This document shows positions 8,000 to 14,815 of a stretch of 32,085 nucleotides of DNA, in pieces. A model generated the notes under the pieces. The model had not been told where the DNA came from, searched no databases, and saw only the letters and a list, made by a program, of their open reading frames with translations. This DNA is from Acidimicrobiia bacterium (GTDB lineage Bacteria > Actinomycetota > Acidimicrobiia > Acidimicrobiales > CAIXPF01), in assembly GCA_009377505.1 (NCBI GenBank), contig WHTX01000022.1, positions 1 through 32,085 on the forward strand, given 5' to 3'. Position 1 is the stretch's first letter; each line of letters opens with the position of its first letter. The position numbers and the translations under genes were made by a program.

Positions 8000-9232
8000 G
8001 TGACGGCTGCCTTCCCGTCCCCCGAGGCGTTCCGGGACGAGTGCCGAGCCTTCCTCGAGGCCCGCTACCCACGGCGCGCCGACGTCGCCCAGCCGTTCCG
8101 CTGGGGTGAGGGCAGCGACGCCGTCGGGCTGTTCGAAGAGGCCGACCCGTCCGAAGAGGCGGCGCAGCTCACCGCGGTGAAGGAGTGGCGGCGCGCGCTG
8201 TGGGATGCCGGGTTGGCCTGGATCAGCGGCCCCGCCGCCTTCGGCGGCCGCGAGCTGCCCGGCCCGTACCAGCAGATCTTCGACCGCGAGGCCCGCGGGT
8301 TCGAGGTTGCGGGCAACGGGATGCTCACGATCTCGCTCGGCATGATCGCCCCCACCATCGTGGCCCATGGCACGGCGGGGGCGAAGGACCGGTACCTCGC
8401 CGCCCTGCAACGCGCCGACCTCGTCGCCTGCCAGCTGTTCAGCGAGCCGGGCGCGGGGTCAGACCTGGCGTCGGTGTCGACCAGGGCTCGGCGCGACGGC
8501 GACGGCTGGCGCATCACCGGTCAGAAGGTGTGGACGTCGGGCGCCCAGTACAGCGACATCGGCGAGGTCCTCTGCCGGACGAGCGACGACGGCCGCCACC
8601 GCAACCTCACGGCTTTCGTGCTCGACATGCGCGCCCCCGGGGTCGAGGTCCGCCCGCTGCGCCAGATGACCGGGGGCGCCGCCTTCAACGAGGTGTTCTT
8701 CGACGACGCGTGGGTGCCCGACGACGACCGCTTGGGGGAGGTCGGCGGCGGCTGGCGGGTGGCCATCACGACGTTGTCCAACGAGCGGGCCGCCATCGGG
8801 GGTGACGGGTTCGGCGGGGCCGGCCTGCTCAACTTCGACCGCTACCGGCAGATGGCCGAGGTCTTCGGTAAAGGTGACGATCCCGTGGTCCGCCAGCGAC
8901 TGGCCGACCTGCTGGTCCACCAACGGGTGGCCAACTACACGCGCCGACGCGCCGCCGATGCCCGGCGAGCGGGCCACGCGCCGGGCCCCGAGGCCTCGAT
9001 CGGCAAGCTGGCCCTCGCCCAGCAGTTCCAACGCATCGGCGACTTCGTCGGCTTGGTGCTCGGCCCCAAGCTCGTCGCCGACACCGGCGAGTGGGGTACC
9101 TACGCTTGGGCGGGGTTGCTGCAGTCGACCCCCGGCTACCGCATCGGCGGCGGCACTGACGAGGTCATGCGCAACATCGTGGCCGAACGCGTCCTCGGCC
9201 TCCCGAAGGAGCCGGGAGCGGCAGGGAGGTGA
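8000..9232 (+). CDS. acyl-CoA dehydrogenase
   Basis: 410 aa with the three-domain acyl-CoA dehydrogenase layout. Visible are the flavin loop LFSEPGAGSDLAS, the KVWTSGAQ strand (FAD binding), the GGGWRVAITTLSNERAA segment entering the C-terminal helical domain, and the terminal GGGTDEVMRNIVAERVLGLP block. It oxidises an acyl-CoA to the 2-enoyl-CoA and passes electrons to ETF. The position that carries the catalytic Glu in many members (EGGT or EGT) reads GGGT here, so the base may be elsewhere or the subunit may pair with another. The GTG at 8000 is the first good start. A pair of GAGACAGAGC direct repeats (7946-7955 and 7961-7970) lies just upstream. Confidence 0.92.
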   Translation: MTAAFPSPEAFRDECRAFLEARYPRRADVAQPFRWGEGSDAVGLFEEADPSEEAAQLTAVKEWRRALWDAGLAWISGPAAFGGRELPGPYQQIFDREARGFEVAGNGMLTISLGMIAPTIVAHGTAGAKDRYLAALQRADLVACQLFSEPGAGSDLASVSTRARRDGDGWRITGQKVWTSGAQYSDIGEVLCRTSDDGRHRNLTAFVLDMRAPGVEVRPLRQMTGGAAFNEVFFDDAWVPDDDRLGEVGGGWRVAITTLSNERAAIGGDGFGGAGLLNFDRYRQMAEVFGKGDDPVVRQRLADLLVHQRVANYTRRRAADARRAGHAPGPEASIGKLALAQQFQRIGDFVGLVLGPKLVADTGEWGTYAWAGLLQSTPGYRIGGGTDEVMRNIVAERVLGLPKEPGAAGR

Positions 9233-9460
9233 GCTCGCGAGCACGTCTCGGCCGTGCATCGAGAGCGCGCCACCCGGCGAGCGGATCGTGCTCGTGGCCG
9301 AGGAGCCAGGCACCGGCCCCGGTGGCGGGCACGCCTCACGCCAGCAGGTACGTGCTCGTCGTGCCGAGTGCCAGGGCTTCATCGGCGACGCGCCGTCGAG
9401 GGCCAGGGAGCTGTCGGACGAGTGGTGCGTGGGAGCTGGACGTACACCAGCAGACGCCGG

Positions 9461-9496
9461 TCTGACGTCCGACGACGGACGCCCGCTCTGACGTCC
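9461..9496 (+). promoter_or_regulatory. possible operator upstream of the molybdenum hydroxylase operon
   Basis: The 342-base gap 9233-9574 has no convincing gene. In it, TCTGACGTCC occurs twice (9461-9470, 9487-9496; 26-bp period) and the inverted repeat CGTCCG-ACGA-CGGACG lies between them (9466-9481). The group ends 78 bases before the first gene of the operon. Such repeats fit a regulator-binding site, but no regulator is encoded next to it and no clear -10/-35 pair was found. Confidence 0.3.
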
Positions 9497-9574
9497 CGGC
9501 AGGCGCGACGCCACCAGGATGCCTACGCTCCGGGGGTCTCGCCTCCGCACCCGGGGCGACGAGAAGGGGGACAG

Positions 9575-10462
9575 GTGAGGTACTTCGCACCAACGACGGT
9601 CGAGGAAGCGGTCGGGCTGCTCGCCGAGGCACCAGGGCGGAAGGTGTTCGCTGGCGCGTCCGACCTCATCCCGCAGATCCGCTCGGGGCGGCCCGAGCCC
9701 GACGGGATCGTCGACCTCAAGCGCATCGCTCGACTCGTACAGGTCCGCTCCACCGGCACCGGCTGGGTGATCGGCGCCGCCACGCCCACGGTCATGCTCA
9801 CCAGCCACGAGACCCTCGCCACCGAGTTCCCCGGCCTCGTCGAAGCCGCCGGGCTCATCGGCTCGGACCAGGTGCAGAGCCGCTCGAGCCTCGGCGGCAA
9901 CCTCTGCAACGCCTCGCCCGCCGCCGACTCGGTCCCGGCCATGGTCGTCAACGACATGCGGGCCGTGATCGCCACCGTGACGGGCACACGGACCATCCCG
10001 GTCCATGAACTTCCCGCCGGGCCCGGTCGCACGACGCTGGCGCCGGGCGAGTTCGTGATCGAGTTCGAGCTCGACCACGCCCCGCCGGGCACCGCCGATG
10101 CCTACCTGCGGCTCATCCCTCGCACCGAGATGGACATCGCCGTCGTCGGCGCTGGCGCCCGCGTCACCCTCGACGCCGAGGGCCGCTGCACGAGCGCCAC
10201 GATCGCTCTCGGCGCCGTCGCCCCGACCGTGGTGCTCCTGCCCGACGCAGCCGCGGCCCTCGCCGGCCGAGCCATCGACGACGGCAGTCTTCCCGCTGTG
10301 GCCGCCGCCGCCAGCGCCGCCTGCAACCCCATCGACGACAAACGAGGCACGATCGCCTACCGCCGCCACGTGGCCGGCGTGCTGGCGAAGCGGGCCGTCA
10401 CGACCGCCGCCGAGCGCGCCCGGGCGCGCACGAACGGCCGAACCACCGGAGGACACCGATGA
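9575..10462 (+). CDS. molybdenum hydroxylase, FAD-binding medium subunit (CoxM type)
   Basis: 295 aa from the GTG at 9575, which has AAGGGGG five bases upstream; the reading frame is open further upstream but non-coding in character. The PCMH-type FAD domain is shown by VFAGASDLIPQIRSG (~24-38, replacing the usual AGGTDL) and LGGNLCNASPAADSVP (~107-122), with the CO-dehydrogenase-flavoprotein C-terminal domain after ~175. It carries electrons from the Fe-S subunit to an external acceptor. First gene of the operon; its stop overlaps the ATG of a 29-codon repeat-derived ORF. The last ~20 residues are Arg/Thr-rich and weakly conserved in type. Confidence 0.9.
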   Translation: MRYFAPTTVEEAVGLLAEAPGRKVFAGASDLIPQIRSGRPEPDGIVDLKRIARLVQVRSTGTGWVIGAATPTVMLTSHETLATEFPGLVEAAGLIGSDQVQSRSSLGGNLCNASPAADSVPAMVVNDMRAVIATVTGTRTIPVHELPAGPGRTTLAPGEFVIEFELDHAPPGTADAYLRLIPRTEMDIAVVGAGARVTLDAEGRCTSATIALGAVAPTVVLLPDAAAALAGRAIDDGSLPAVAAAASAACNPIDDKRGTIAYRRHVAGVLAKRAVTTAAERARARTNGRTTGGHR

Positions 10463-10548
10463 GCGAAGCGAATGGCCCGAGCGGCCGGGAGCGGGGAGCG
10501 TTGAGCGAAGCGAATGGCCCGAGCGGCCGGGAGCGGGCAAGCCGATGA
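10459..10548 (+). CDS. repeat-derived 29-codon micro-ORF bridging two operon genes
   Basis: ATG at 10459 overlaps the stop of the FAD-subunit gene (ATGA), and its own TGA (10546-10548) overlaps the ATG of the Fe-S subunit gene at 10545 (ATGA). The ORF consists of two copies of SEANGPSGRER separated by GAL and ends in ASR. It arises from a 42-bp tandem repeat. A ribosome could pass from one subunit gene to the next without leaving the mRNA. A functional peptide seems unlikely; a coupling role or mere repeat expansion are the two readings. Confidence 0.4.
   Translation: MSEANGPSGRERGALSEANGPSGRERASR
10460..10537. repeat. 42-bp tandem repeat at the medium/small subunit junction
   Basis: Two copies of a 36-bp identical block beginning TGAGCGAAGCGAATGG lie at 10460-10495 and 10502-10537, giving a 42-bp period (14 codons). 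Copy 1 starts with ATGA, the stop/start overlap; in copy 2 the same place reads TTGA; a further ATGA follows the repeat and starts the next gene. The reading frame stays open because the period is a multiple of three. Confidence 0.9.
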
Positions 10549-11045
10549 GCCGCACCCACGTCAACTGCACCGTGAACGGCGACGAGACGGACTTCCTCTG
10601 CGAGGACGGCGACTCGCTGCTCGAGGCGCTGCGCGACAAGGTCGGCCTGACCGGCGTGAAGGAAGGCTGCGGGACCGGTGACTGCGGCGCGTGCTCGGTG
10701 CTGCTCGACGACCGTGTCACCTGCTCCTGCCTGGTCTTCGCCGCCGAGGCGGAGGGCGCCGACGTCGTCACCGTCGAGGGGCTGGCCGACGGCGACCACC
10801 TGCACCCCCTCCAGGAGTGCTTCCTCGAAGGCGCAGCGCTGCAGTGCGGCGTCTGCACCCCCGGCTTCCTCGTCGCCGCCAAGGCGCTGCTCGAGCACAC
10901 CCCCGACCCGACGGAGACCCAGGTCCGCTACGGCCTGGCCGGGAACCTCTGCCGCTGCACCGGGTACGACAAGATCGTGCGCGCCGTGCTCGAAGCCGCG
11001 GCCACGATGAGAGACGCTGACACGATGAGGGAGGCGCGGGCATGA
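10545..11045 (+). CDS. molybdenum hydroxylase, [2Fe-2S] small subunit (CoxS type)
   Basis: 166 aa, the standard length. The plant-ferredoxin-type cluster ligands are in GCGTGDCGACSVLL (~42-55) plus a following Cys in VTCSC, and the second, all-helical cluster domain has CGVCTPG (~101) and CRCTGY (~136). It moves electrons from the molybdenum centre to the FAD subunit in the cytoplasm. The ATG overlaps the micro-ORF stop and its own stop overlaps the large-subunit ATG (ATGA), so synthesis is coupled. A Met/Asp/Arg-rich tail (MRDADTMREARA) contains a short internal repeat, GA[TC]ACGATGA-like in DNA. Confidence 0.95.
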   Translation: MSRTHVNCTVNGDETDFLCEDGDSLLEALRDKVGLTGVKEGCGTGDCGACSVLLDDRVTCSCLVFAAEAEGADVVTVEGLADGDHLHPLQECFLEGAALQCGVCTPGFLVAAKALLEHTPDPTETQVRYGLAGNLCRCTGYDKIVRAVLEAAATMRDADTMREARA

Positions 11046-13324
11046 CCATCGCAGACGATCCCGCCACGATCGCCCCGGCCTACAAGTGGGTCGGCACGCG
11101 CCCGGTCCGACCGGACGGGTTCGACAAGGTCACCGGGCGCGCCCGCTTCGGGGCCGACCTGCGCCTCCCGGGCATGCTCGAGGGCGCCGTGCTCCGCTCG
11201 CCCCACGCCCACGCCCGCATCCACTCGATCGACACGACCGCCGCGCTGGCCATCCCCGGCGTGAAGGCCGTCGTCACCGGGGCCGACTTCCCCGAGCCCA
11301 ACGGCCACCCCACGGACCAGGACCTGGCCCGCAACATCATCGCCCGGGACAAGGTGCTCTACGAGGGCCACGTCGTCGCCGCGGTGGCCGCCACCTCCAA
11401 GCGCATCGCCCGCCAGGCGGCCCAGGCCATCTTCGTCGAGTACGAGGTGCTGCCCTTCGTGCTCGACGTGGACGCTGCCATGGCGCCCGACGCCCCGCTG
11501 CTGCACGACGACCTCATCACGAAGGGCGTGGACCCAGCGCCGACAGAGCCCTCCAACGTGGCGAGCCGAGTCGTCTACGAGCGGGGCGAGCTCGACCAGG
11601 GCTTCGCCGCGGCCGACGTCGTCGTGGAGCGCGAGTTCACCACCAAGCCCGTCCACCAGGGCTATATCGAGCCGCACGCCGCCGTGGCCGACACCACGCC
11701 GAACGGACGCTCGACGGTGTGGTGCTCGTCCCAGGGCCATTTCGCCATGCGGACCTACTCGGCCAAGGTCCTCGGTTGGGACCCGACGCGGCTCAAGGTC
11801 ATCCCCGCCGAGATCGGCGGCGGGTTCGGCGGCAAGACAACGATCTACCTCGAGCCGCTCGCCGTCGCGCTGTCCCACAAGGCCGGCCGGCCCGTCCGCC
11901 TGGTCATGGGCCGCGACGACGTGTTCCGGGCCACCGGGCCCGCCTCGGGCTCGAAGACGCGGATCAGGATCGGCGCCGACAAGAGCGGCAAGATCACGGC
12001 CGCCCAGCTGTGGATGGCCTACGAGGCCGGCGCCTTCGCCGGCTCGCCGGTCGGTGCGGCGTCGATGACGTCGATCGCCGGCTACGCCATCCCGCACTTC
12101 CTCATCGAGGGCTTCGACGTGGTCGTCAACAAGCCCAAGGTGGCCGCCTACCGTGCCCCGGGTGCGCCCCAGGTGGCGTTCGCCGTCGAGAGCGTCATCG
12201 ACGAGCTGGCCCGCAGCCTGGGCATCGACCCCATCGACCTGCGCCTCCGCAACGCCGTCGAGGAGGGCGCCCAAGCCAGCTATGGGCCCAAGTTCCCGAG
12301 GATCGGCTTCAAGGAGACGCTCCAGGCGATCAAGGACCACCCGCACTACTCGGCGCCGCTCGGCCCCAACCAGGGCCGGGGCGTCGCCTCGGGCTTCTGG
12401 TTCAACGGCGGCATGAACTCGAGCGCCGTCGTGCACGTCAACGAGGACGGCAACGTCACCGTGGTGGTCGGCTCGCCCGACATCGGCGGCAGCCGGGCCT
12501 CGATGGCCCTCATGGCCGCCGAGGAGCTCGGCATCGACTACAACCGGGTCCAGCCCGTCGTCGCCGACACGGAGCAGGTCGGCTTCAACGACGTCACCGG
12601 CGGCAGCCGGGTCACCCTGGCTACCGGCGCCGCCGTCGTCGAAGCCTGCCGCAAGGTCATCGCCGACCTGCGGGCGCGCTCCGCCAAGCAGTGGGACGTG
12701 CCCATCGACCAGGTGGAGTGGGTGGACGGCCAAGCTCAGCACGTCGACGGCAGCCAGCCGCCGCTCTCCCTCGCCGCCATCGCCAAGGGCTGGGGCCGCA
12801 CGGGCGGCCCGATCTCGGCCACGGCGGCGCTCAACGCCCGAGGCGTGGGCGCCGGGTTCTCGACCCAGGTCGTCGACCTCGAGGTCGACCCCGACACCGG
12901 GTACGTCACCATCCTGCGCTACACCACCGCCCAGGATGCCGGGCGGGCCATCCACCCGAGCTACGTCGAGGGCCAGATGCAGGGAGGCGTCGTCCAGGGC
13001 ATCGGCTGGGCGCTCAACGAGGAGTACATCCACACGGCCGAGGGGACGCTCGACAACCCGAGCTTCCTCGACTACCGGATCCCCGTGGCGTCCGACCTGC
13101 CCATGATCGACACGATCGTGGTCGAGGTGCCCAACCCGGGCCACCCCTACGGGGTGCGGGGCGTGGGCGAGGTGGGGATCGTGCCGCCACTGGCCGCGGT
13201 GGCCAACGCCGTGGCCCAGGCCACCGGCCACAGGTACACCGACCTGCCGCTGTCTCCGCCGCGGGTGCTGGAGCCGCTGCTCGACGGCGAGGACCGGAGC
13301 CGAGCGGAGGACCGCAGCGCATGA
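11042..13324 (+). CDS. molybdenum hydroxylase, molybdopterin-binding large subunit (CoxL/XDH family)
   Basis: 760 aa, xanthine-dehydrogenase-family large subunit. The a/b-hammerhead domain spans ~10-130. Cofactor-binding motifs are GGGFGGKT (~259-266), AYRAPGAPQ (~369-377) and the active-site glutamate in RGVGEVG (~706). The AYRCSFR signature of true form I CO dehydrogenase and the AYRGAGR of form II/OMP proteins are both absent, so CO oxidation is not indicated; an aromatic, N-heterocyclic or CoA-ester hydroxylase is more likely. Substrate unknown. The C-terminal residues EDRSRAEDRSA come from a repeat shared with the next gene, and the stop overlaps that gene's ATG. Confidence 0.93.
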   Translation: MTIADDPATIAPAYKWVGTRPVRPDGFDKVTGRARFGADLRLPGMLEGAVLRSPHAHARIHSIDTTAALAIPGVKAVVTGADFPEPNGHPTDQDLARNIIARDKVLYEGHVVAAVAATSKRIARQAAQAIFVEYEVLPFVLDVDAAMAPDAPLLHDDLITKGVDPAPTEPSNVASRVVYERGELDQGFAAADVVVEREFTTKPVHQGYIEPHAAVADTTPNGRSTVWCSSQGHFAMRTYSAKVLGWDPTRLKVIPAEIGGGFGGKTTIYLEPLAVALSHKAGRPVRLVMGRDDVFRATGPASGSKTRIRIGADKSGKITAAQLWMAYEAGAFAGSPVGAASMTSIAGYAIPHFLIEGFDVVVNKPKVAAYRAPGAPQVAFAVESVIDELARSLGIDPIDLRLRNAVEEGAQASYGPKFPRIGFKETLQAIKDHPHYSAPLGPNQGRGVASGFWFNGGMNSSAVVHVNEDGNVTVVVGSPDIGGSRASMALMAAEELGIDYNRVQPVVADTEQVGFNDVTGGSRVTLATGAAVVEACRKVIADLRARSAKQWDVPIDQVEWVDGQAQHVDGSQPPLSLAAIAKGWGRTGGPISATAALNARGVGAGFSTQVVDLEVDPDTGYVTILRYTTAQDAGRAIHPSYVEGQMQGGVVQGIGWALNEEYIHTAEGTLDNPSFLDYRIPVASDLPMIDTIVVEVPNPGHPYGVRGVGEVGIVPPLAAVANAVAQATGHRYTDLPLSPPRVLEPLLDGEDRSRAEDRSA

Positions 13325-13382
13325 GCATCGACAGCGAGGACCGAAGCGAAGCGGAGGACCGCAGCGCAGGAGCATCGACAGC
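13289..13382. repeat. 47-bp tandem duplication at the large subunit/MoaD junction
   Basis: Copy 1 (13289-13335) and copy 2 (13336-13382) agree at 43 of 47 positions and a third copy starts with GAGG before diverging. Copy 1 carries the ATGA that ends the large subunit and starts the MoaD-like gene; in copy 2 the same bases read AGGA. Because 47 is not a multiple of three, similar EDRS-AEDRSA residues appear at the end of one protein and at the start of the other in different frames. Confidence 0.9.
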
Positions 13383-13647
13383 GAGGGCTGAGAGCGGCCC
13401 GATGGTCCGGGTGCACTTCTCTGCCGGCCTGCGGACCTTGACCGGCGGTGTCGCCGACGTCGAGGTCGAGGCCGGCAGCGTGCGCCGGTTGCTCGCCGAG
13501 CTCGACACCAGGTTCCCGGGCATGGCCGAGCGGCTGAGCTCGGGAACCTCCGTGGCGATCGACGGCGAGATCATCGCCGACGCCCTGTACGAGCCGTTGC
13601 CCGACGGGGCCGAGGTCCACTTCCTCGACGCGCTCTCCGGCGGCTGA
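13321..13647 (+). CDS. MoaD/ThiS-family sulfur carrier protein
   Basis: 108 aa from the ATG overlapping the large-subunit stop; the ubiquitin-like domain itself begins at an internal ATG (13402, MVRVHFSAGLRTLTGG), which would give 81 aa, the normal MoaD length. The first 27 residues of the long form are repeat-derived. The protein ends in ALSGG, the C-terminal di-glycine that MoeB/ThiF-type enzymes adenylate and convert to a thiocarboxylate. Such carriers give sulfur for the molybdopterin dithiolene. Placement at the end of a molybdenum hydroxylase operon suggests cofactor supply matched to enzyme output. No MoaE or MoeB lies nearby. Confidence 0.85.
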   Translation: MSIDSEDRSEAEDRSAGASTARAESGPMVRVHFSAGLRTLTGGVADVEVEAGSVRRLLAELDTRFPGMAERLSSGTSVAIDGEIIADALYEPLPDGAEVHFLDALSGG

Positions 13648-13680
13648 CCGGTCGGCCGGCAGCGCCGCCCTCGCGCGGGG

Positions 13681-13736
13681 GTCCACCGCCTCCAGATCAC
13701 GGTCGCAGACGTAAGAGTGGCGTCATCCTGGTGCCC
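13681..13736. repeat. 56-bp direct repeat, left copy flanking the toxin-antitoxin pair
   Basis: Matches 14641-14696 at 47 of 56 positions without gaps, including a 17-base identical core (ATCACGGTCGCAGACGT) and two 8-base identical blocks. Weaker similarity extends ~20 bases further left. The copies are 960 bases apart in the same orientation and bracket the toxin-antitoxin genes. The origin is unknown; no integrase or transposase is visible. Confidence 0.75.
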
Positions 13737-13811
13737 GAAGTGGGGCAGCGCGTGACCGGCCGCTGGACACAACCGCAGCGCGTCGCCTCCGCCTGGCGAG
13801 GCTCAAGCGAC

Positions 13812-13837
13812 GTAGCACGCCGTGCTACAGTGGCTGC
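13812..13837 (+). promoter_or_regulatory. leaderless promoter with palindromic operator for the toxin-antitoxin operon
   Basis: GTAGCACG-C-CGTGCTAC (13812-13828) is a perfect 8-bp-arm palindrome. It overlaps TACAGT (13826-13831), a TANNNT-type -10 hexamer whose last base is six bases before the antitoxin ATG. That spacing puts transcription start at or next to the ATG, as in leaderless actinobacterial genes, and there is no ribosome-binding site. Binding of the antitoxin or the complex to the palindrome would block the -10, the usual autoregulation of such operons. The -35 region is not clear. Confidence 0.65.
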
Positions 13838-14092
13838 ATGGTTCGGGAGATCACCCAGCGAGAGCTGCGAAACGAGAGCGGAGAGATCATGCGGGCGCTC
13901 GATGACGGCGATACCTTCATCGTCACCCGCAACGGTGTGCCGGTCGGTGAGCTGACACCGCTCCGTCGGCACCGCTTCGTCGCCGCCGAGACGGTGGCCG
14001 CGATGTTCAGGACCGGGCCCCGCATCGACTACGGGCGCTTCCGGGCGGATCTGGACGCCGCTGCGAACGAGGCGATCGAGCCGCGTGGCTGA
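13838..14092 (+). CDS. Phd/YefM-family antitoxin
   Basis: 84 aa. The N-terminal MVREITQRELRNESGEIMRAL and DTFIVTRNGVPVGELTPL segments match the Phd/YefM fold: N-terminal DNA-binding domain that dimerises, with a flexible C-terminal part (~50-84) that would wrap round the toxin. Start is the leaderless ATG at 13838. It should neutralise the PIN-domain toxin encoded immediately downstream and repress the operon through the palindrome upstream. Confidence 0.88.
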   Translation: MVREITQRELRNESGEIMRALDDGDTFIVTRNGVPVGELTPLRRHRFVAAETVAAMFRTGPRIDYGRFRADLDAAANEAIEPRG

Positions 14093-14105
14093 GGGATCGC
14101 GTCCG

Positions 14106-14498
14106 ATGCGCGGAGTGCTCGACACCTCGGTGCTCATCGACTTGGACGAGATCGACCCGTCCGACCTCCCGACCGAGGTCGCCGTCAGTGCCATCACGAT
14201 GGCGGAGCTCGCGGCCGGTCCGCATGCGACGAACGATGCTGATGAGCGTGCCCGTCGGCAGGACCGGCTCCAGCGGGCCGAGGCCGCGTTCGATCCACTT
14301 CCGTTCGACGGCGAGGCCGCCCGCGCCTACGGACGGGTCGTCGCGTCGGTGGTAGCCGCGGGACGCACGGCGCGCGGCGCCCGACCGGTCGACCTGTTCA
14401 TCGCCGCGACTGCCATCTCGGCCGGCCTGCGGCTCTACACCCGCAATGGCGACGACTTCCAAGCCCTCGATGACCTCGTCCAGGTCGTCGTCGTGTAG
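14106..14498 (+). CDS. VapC-like PIN-domain ribonuclease toxin
   Basis: 130 aa from the ATG at 14106, where AGGGA precedes; an in-frame GTG at 14085 overlapping the antitoxin end is possible and would add seven residues. PIN-domain acidic residues are all present: Asp6 in VLDTSVLIDL, Glu34 in TMAELAAG, Asp96 in RPVDLFIAATA and Asp116/Asp117 in TRNGDDF. It should be a Mg-dependent RNase held inactive by the Phd-like antitoxin. The last codons and stop (GTCGTCGTGTAG and the next eight bases) recur 232 bases downstream. Confidence 0.88.
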   Translation: MRGVLDTSVLIDLDEIDPSDLPTEVAVSAITMAELAAGPHATNDADERARRQDRLQRAEAAFDPLPFDGEAARAYGRVVASVVAAGRTARGARPVDLFIAATAISAGLRLYTRNGDDFQALDDLVQVVVV

Positions 14499-14738
14499 CT
14501 GAGCCGCTTGGGTCTCCCTGGCGGACCTCGAGATGACCGAGCCAGTGGTTCGCGAGCTCGACCAGCGAGCCCTCACGGATGAGGCGGTGGCTCCCATCCA
14601 CAAGAGCTACGCGCAACCACGCCAGCAGCGCCCTCGCCGGGTCAACCGCCTTCGAATCACGGTCGCAGACGTGAGCGTGGCGTCCTTGTGGTGCCCTCTG
14701 CGCCATATCGCTCGGCCAGTCGTCGTGTAGCTGAGCCG
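14487..14738. repeat. 20-bp direct repeat of the toxin gene end, with second 56-bp repeat between
   Basis: The 20 bases at 14487-14506, covering the last three toxin codons, stop and eight bases beyond, are repeated exactly at 14719-14738. Between them are 212 bases that include the right copy of the 56-bp repeat (14641-14696). The whole gene-free stretch 14499-14815 holds no other feature I can support; an open frame on the plus strand (14533-14730) is not convincing. Confidence 0.7.
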
Positions 14739-14815
14739 GCGTCGGGGCAAGGCCTGTCATTCTGTTGCCGGTCGCGCGATGACATGCCAGCGCCTCCTGT
14801 GCCATTCTGCGGCTG

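Noticed and set aside
10398-10898. Minus-strand frame reading through the 42-bp repeat (repeated RSRPLGPFASL)
   Set aside because: Antisense to two well-identified genes; the repeated residues come only from the DNA repeat.
8459-10900. Very long open frame on the minus strand (813 codons)
   Set aside because: It runs antisense across the acyl-CoA dehydrogenase and the molybdenum hydroxylase subunits, whose motifs are clear on the plus strand; such frames are a by-product of high GC.
11042-13324. Annotation as carbon monoxide dehydrogenase large subunit
   Set aside because: AYRCSFR and AYRGAGR signatures are both absent.
10928-13375. 815-codon minus-strand frame opposite the large subunit
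   Set aside because: Composition is His/Val/Asp/Gly-rich without domains and mirrors the plus-strand coding phase.
13681-14696. attL/attR of an integrated element
   Set aside because: No integrase and no tRNA gene nearby, and the copies are only 84% identical; kept as a repeat of unknown origin.
14533-14730. 65-codon plus-strand ORF ending in PVVV
   Set aside because: Its end derives from the 20-bp repeat and its middle from the 56-bp repeat; no independent coding signal.
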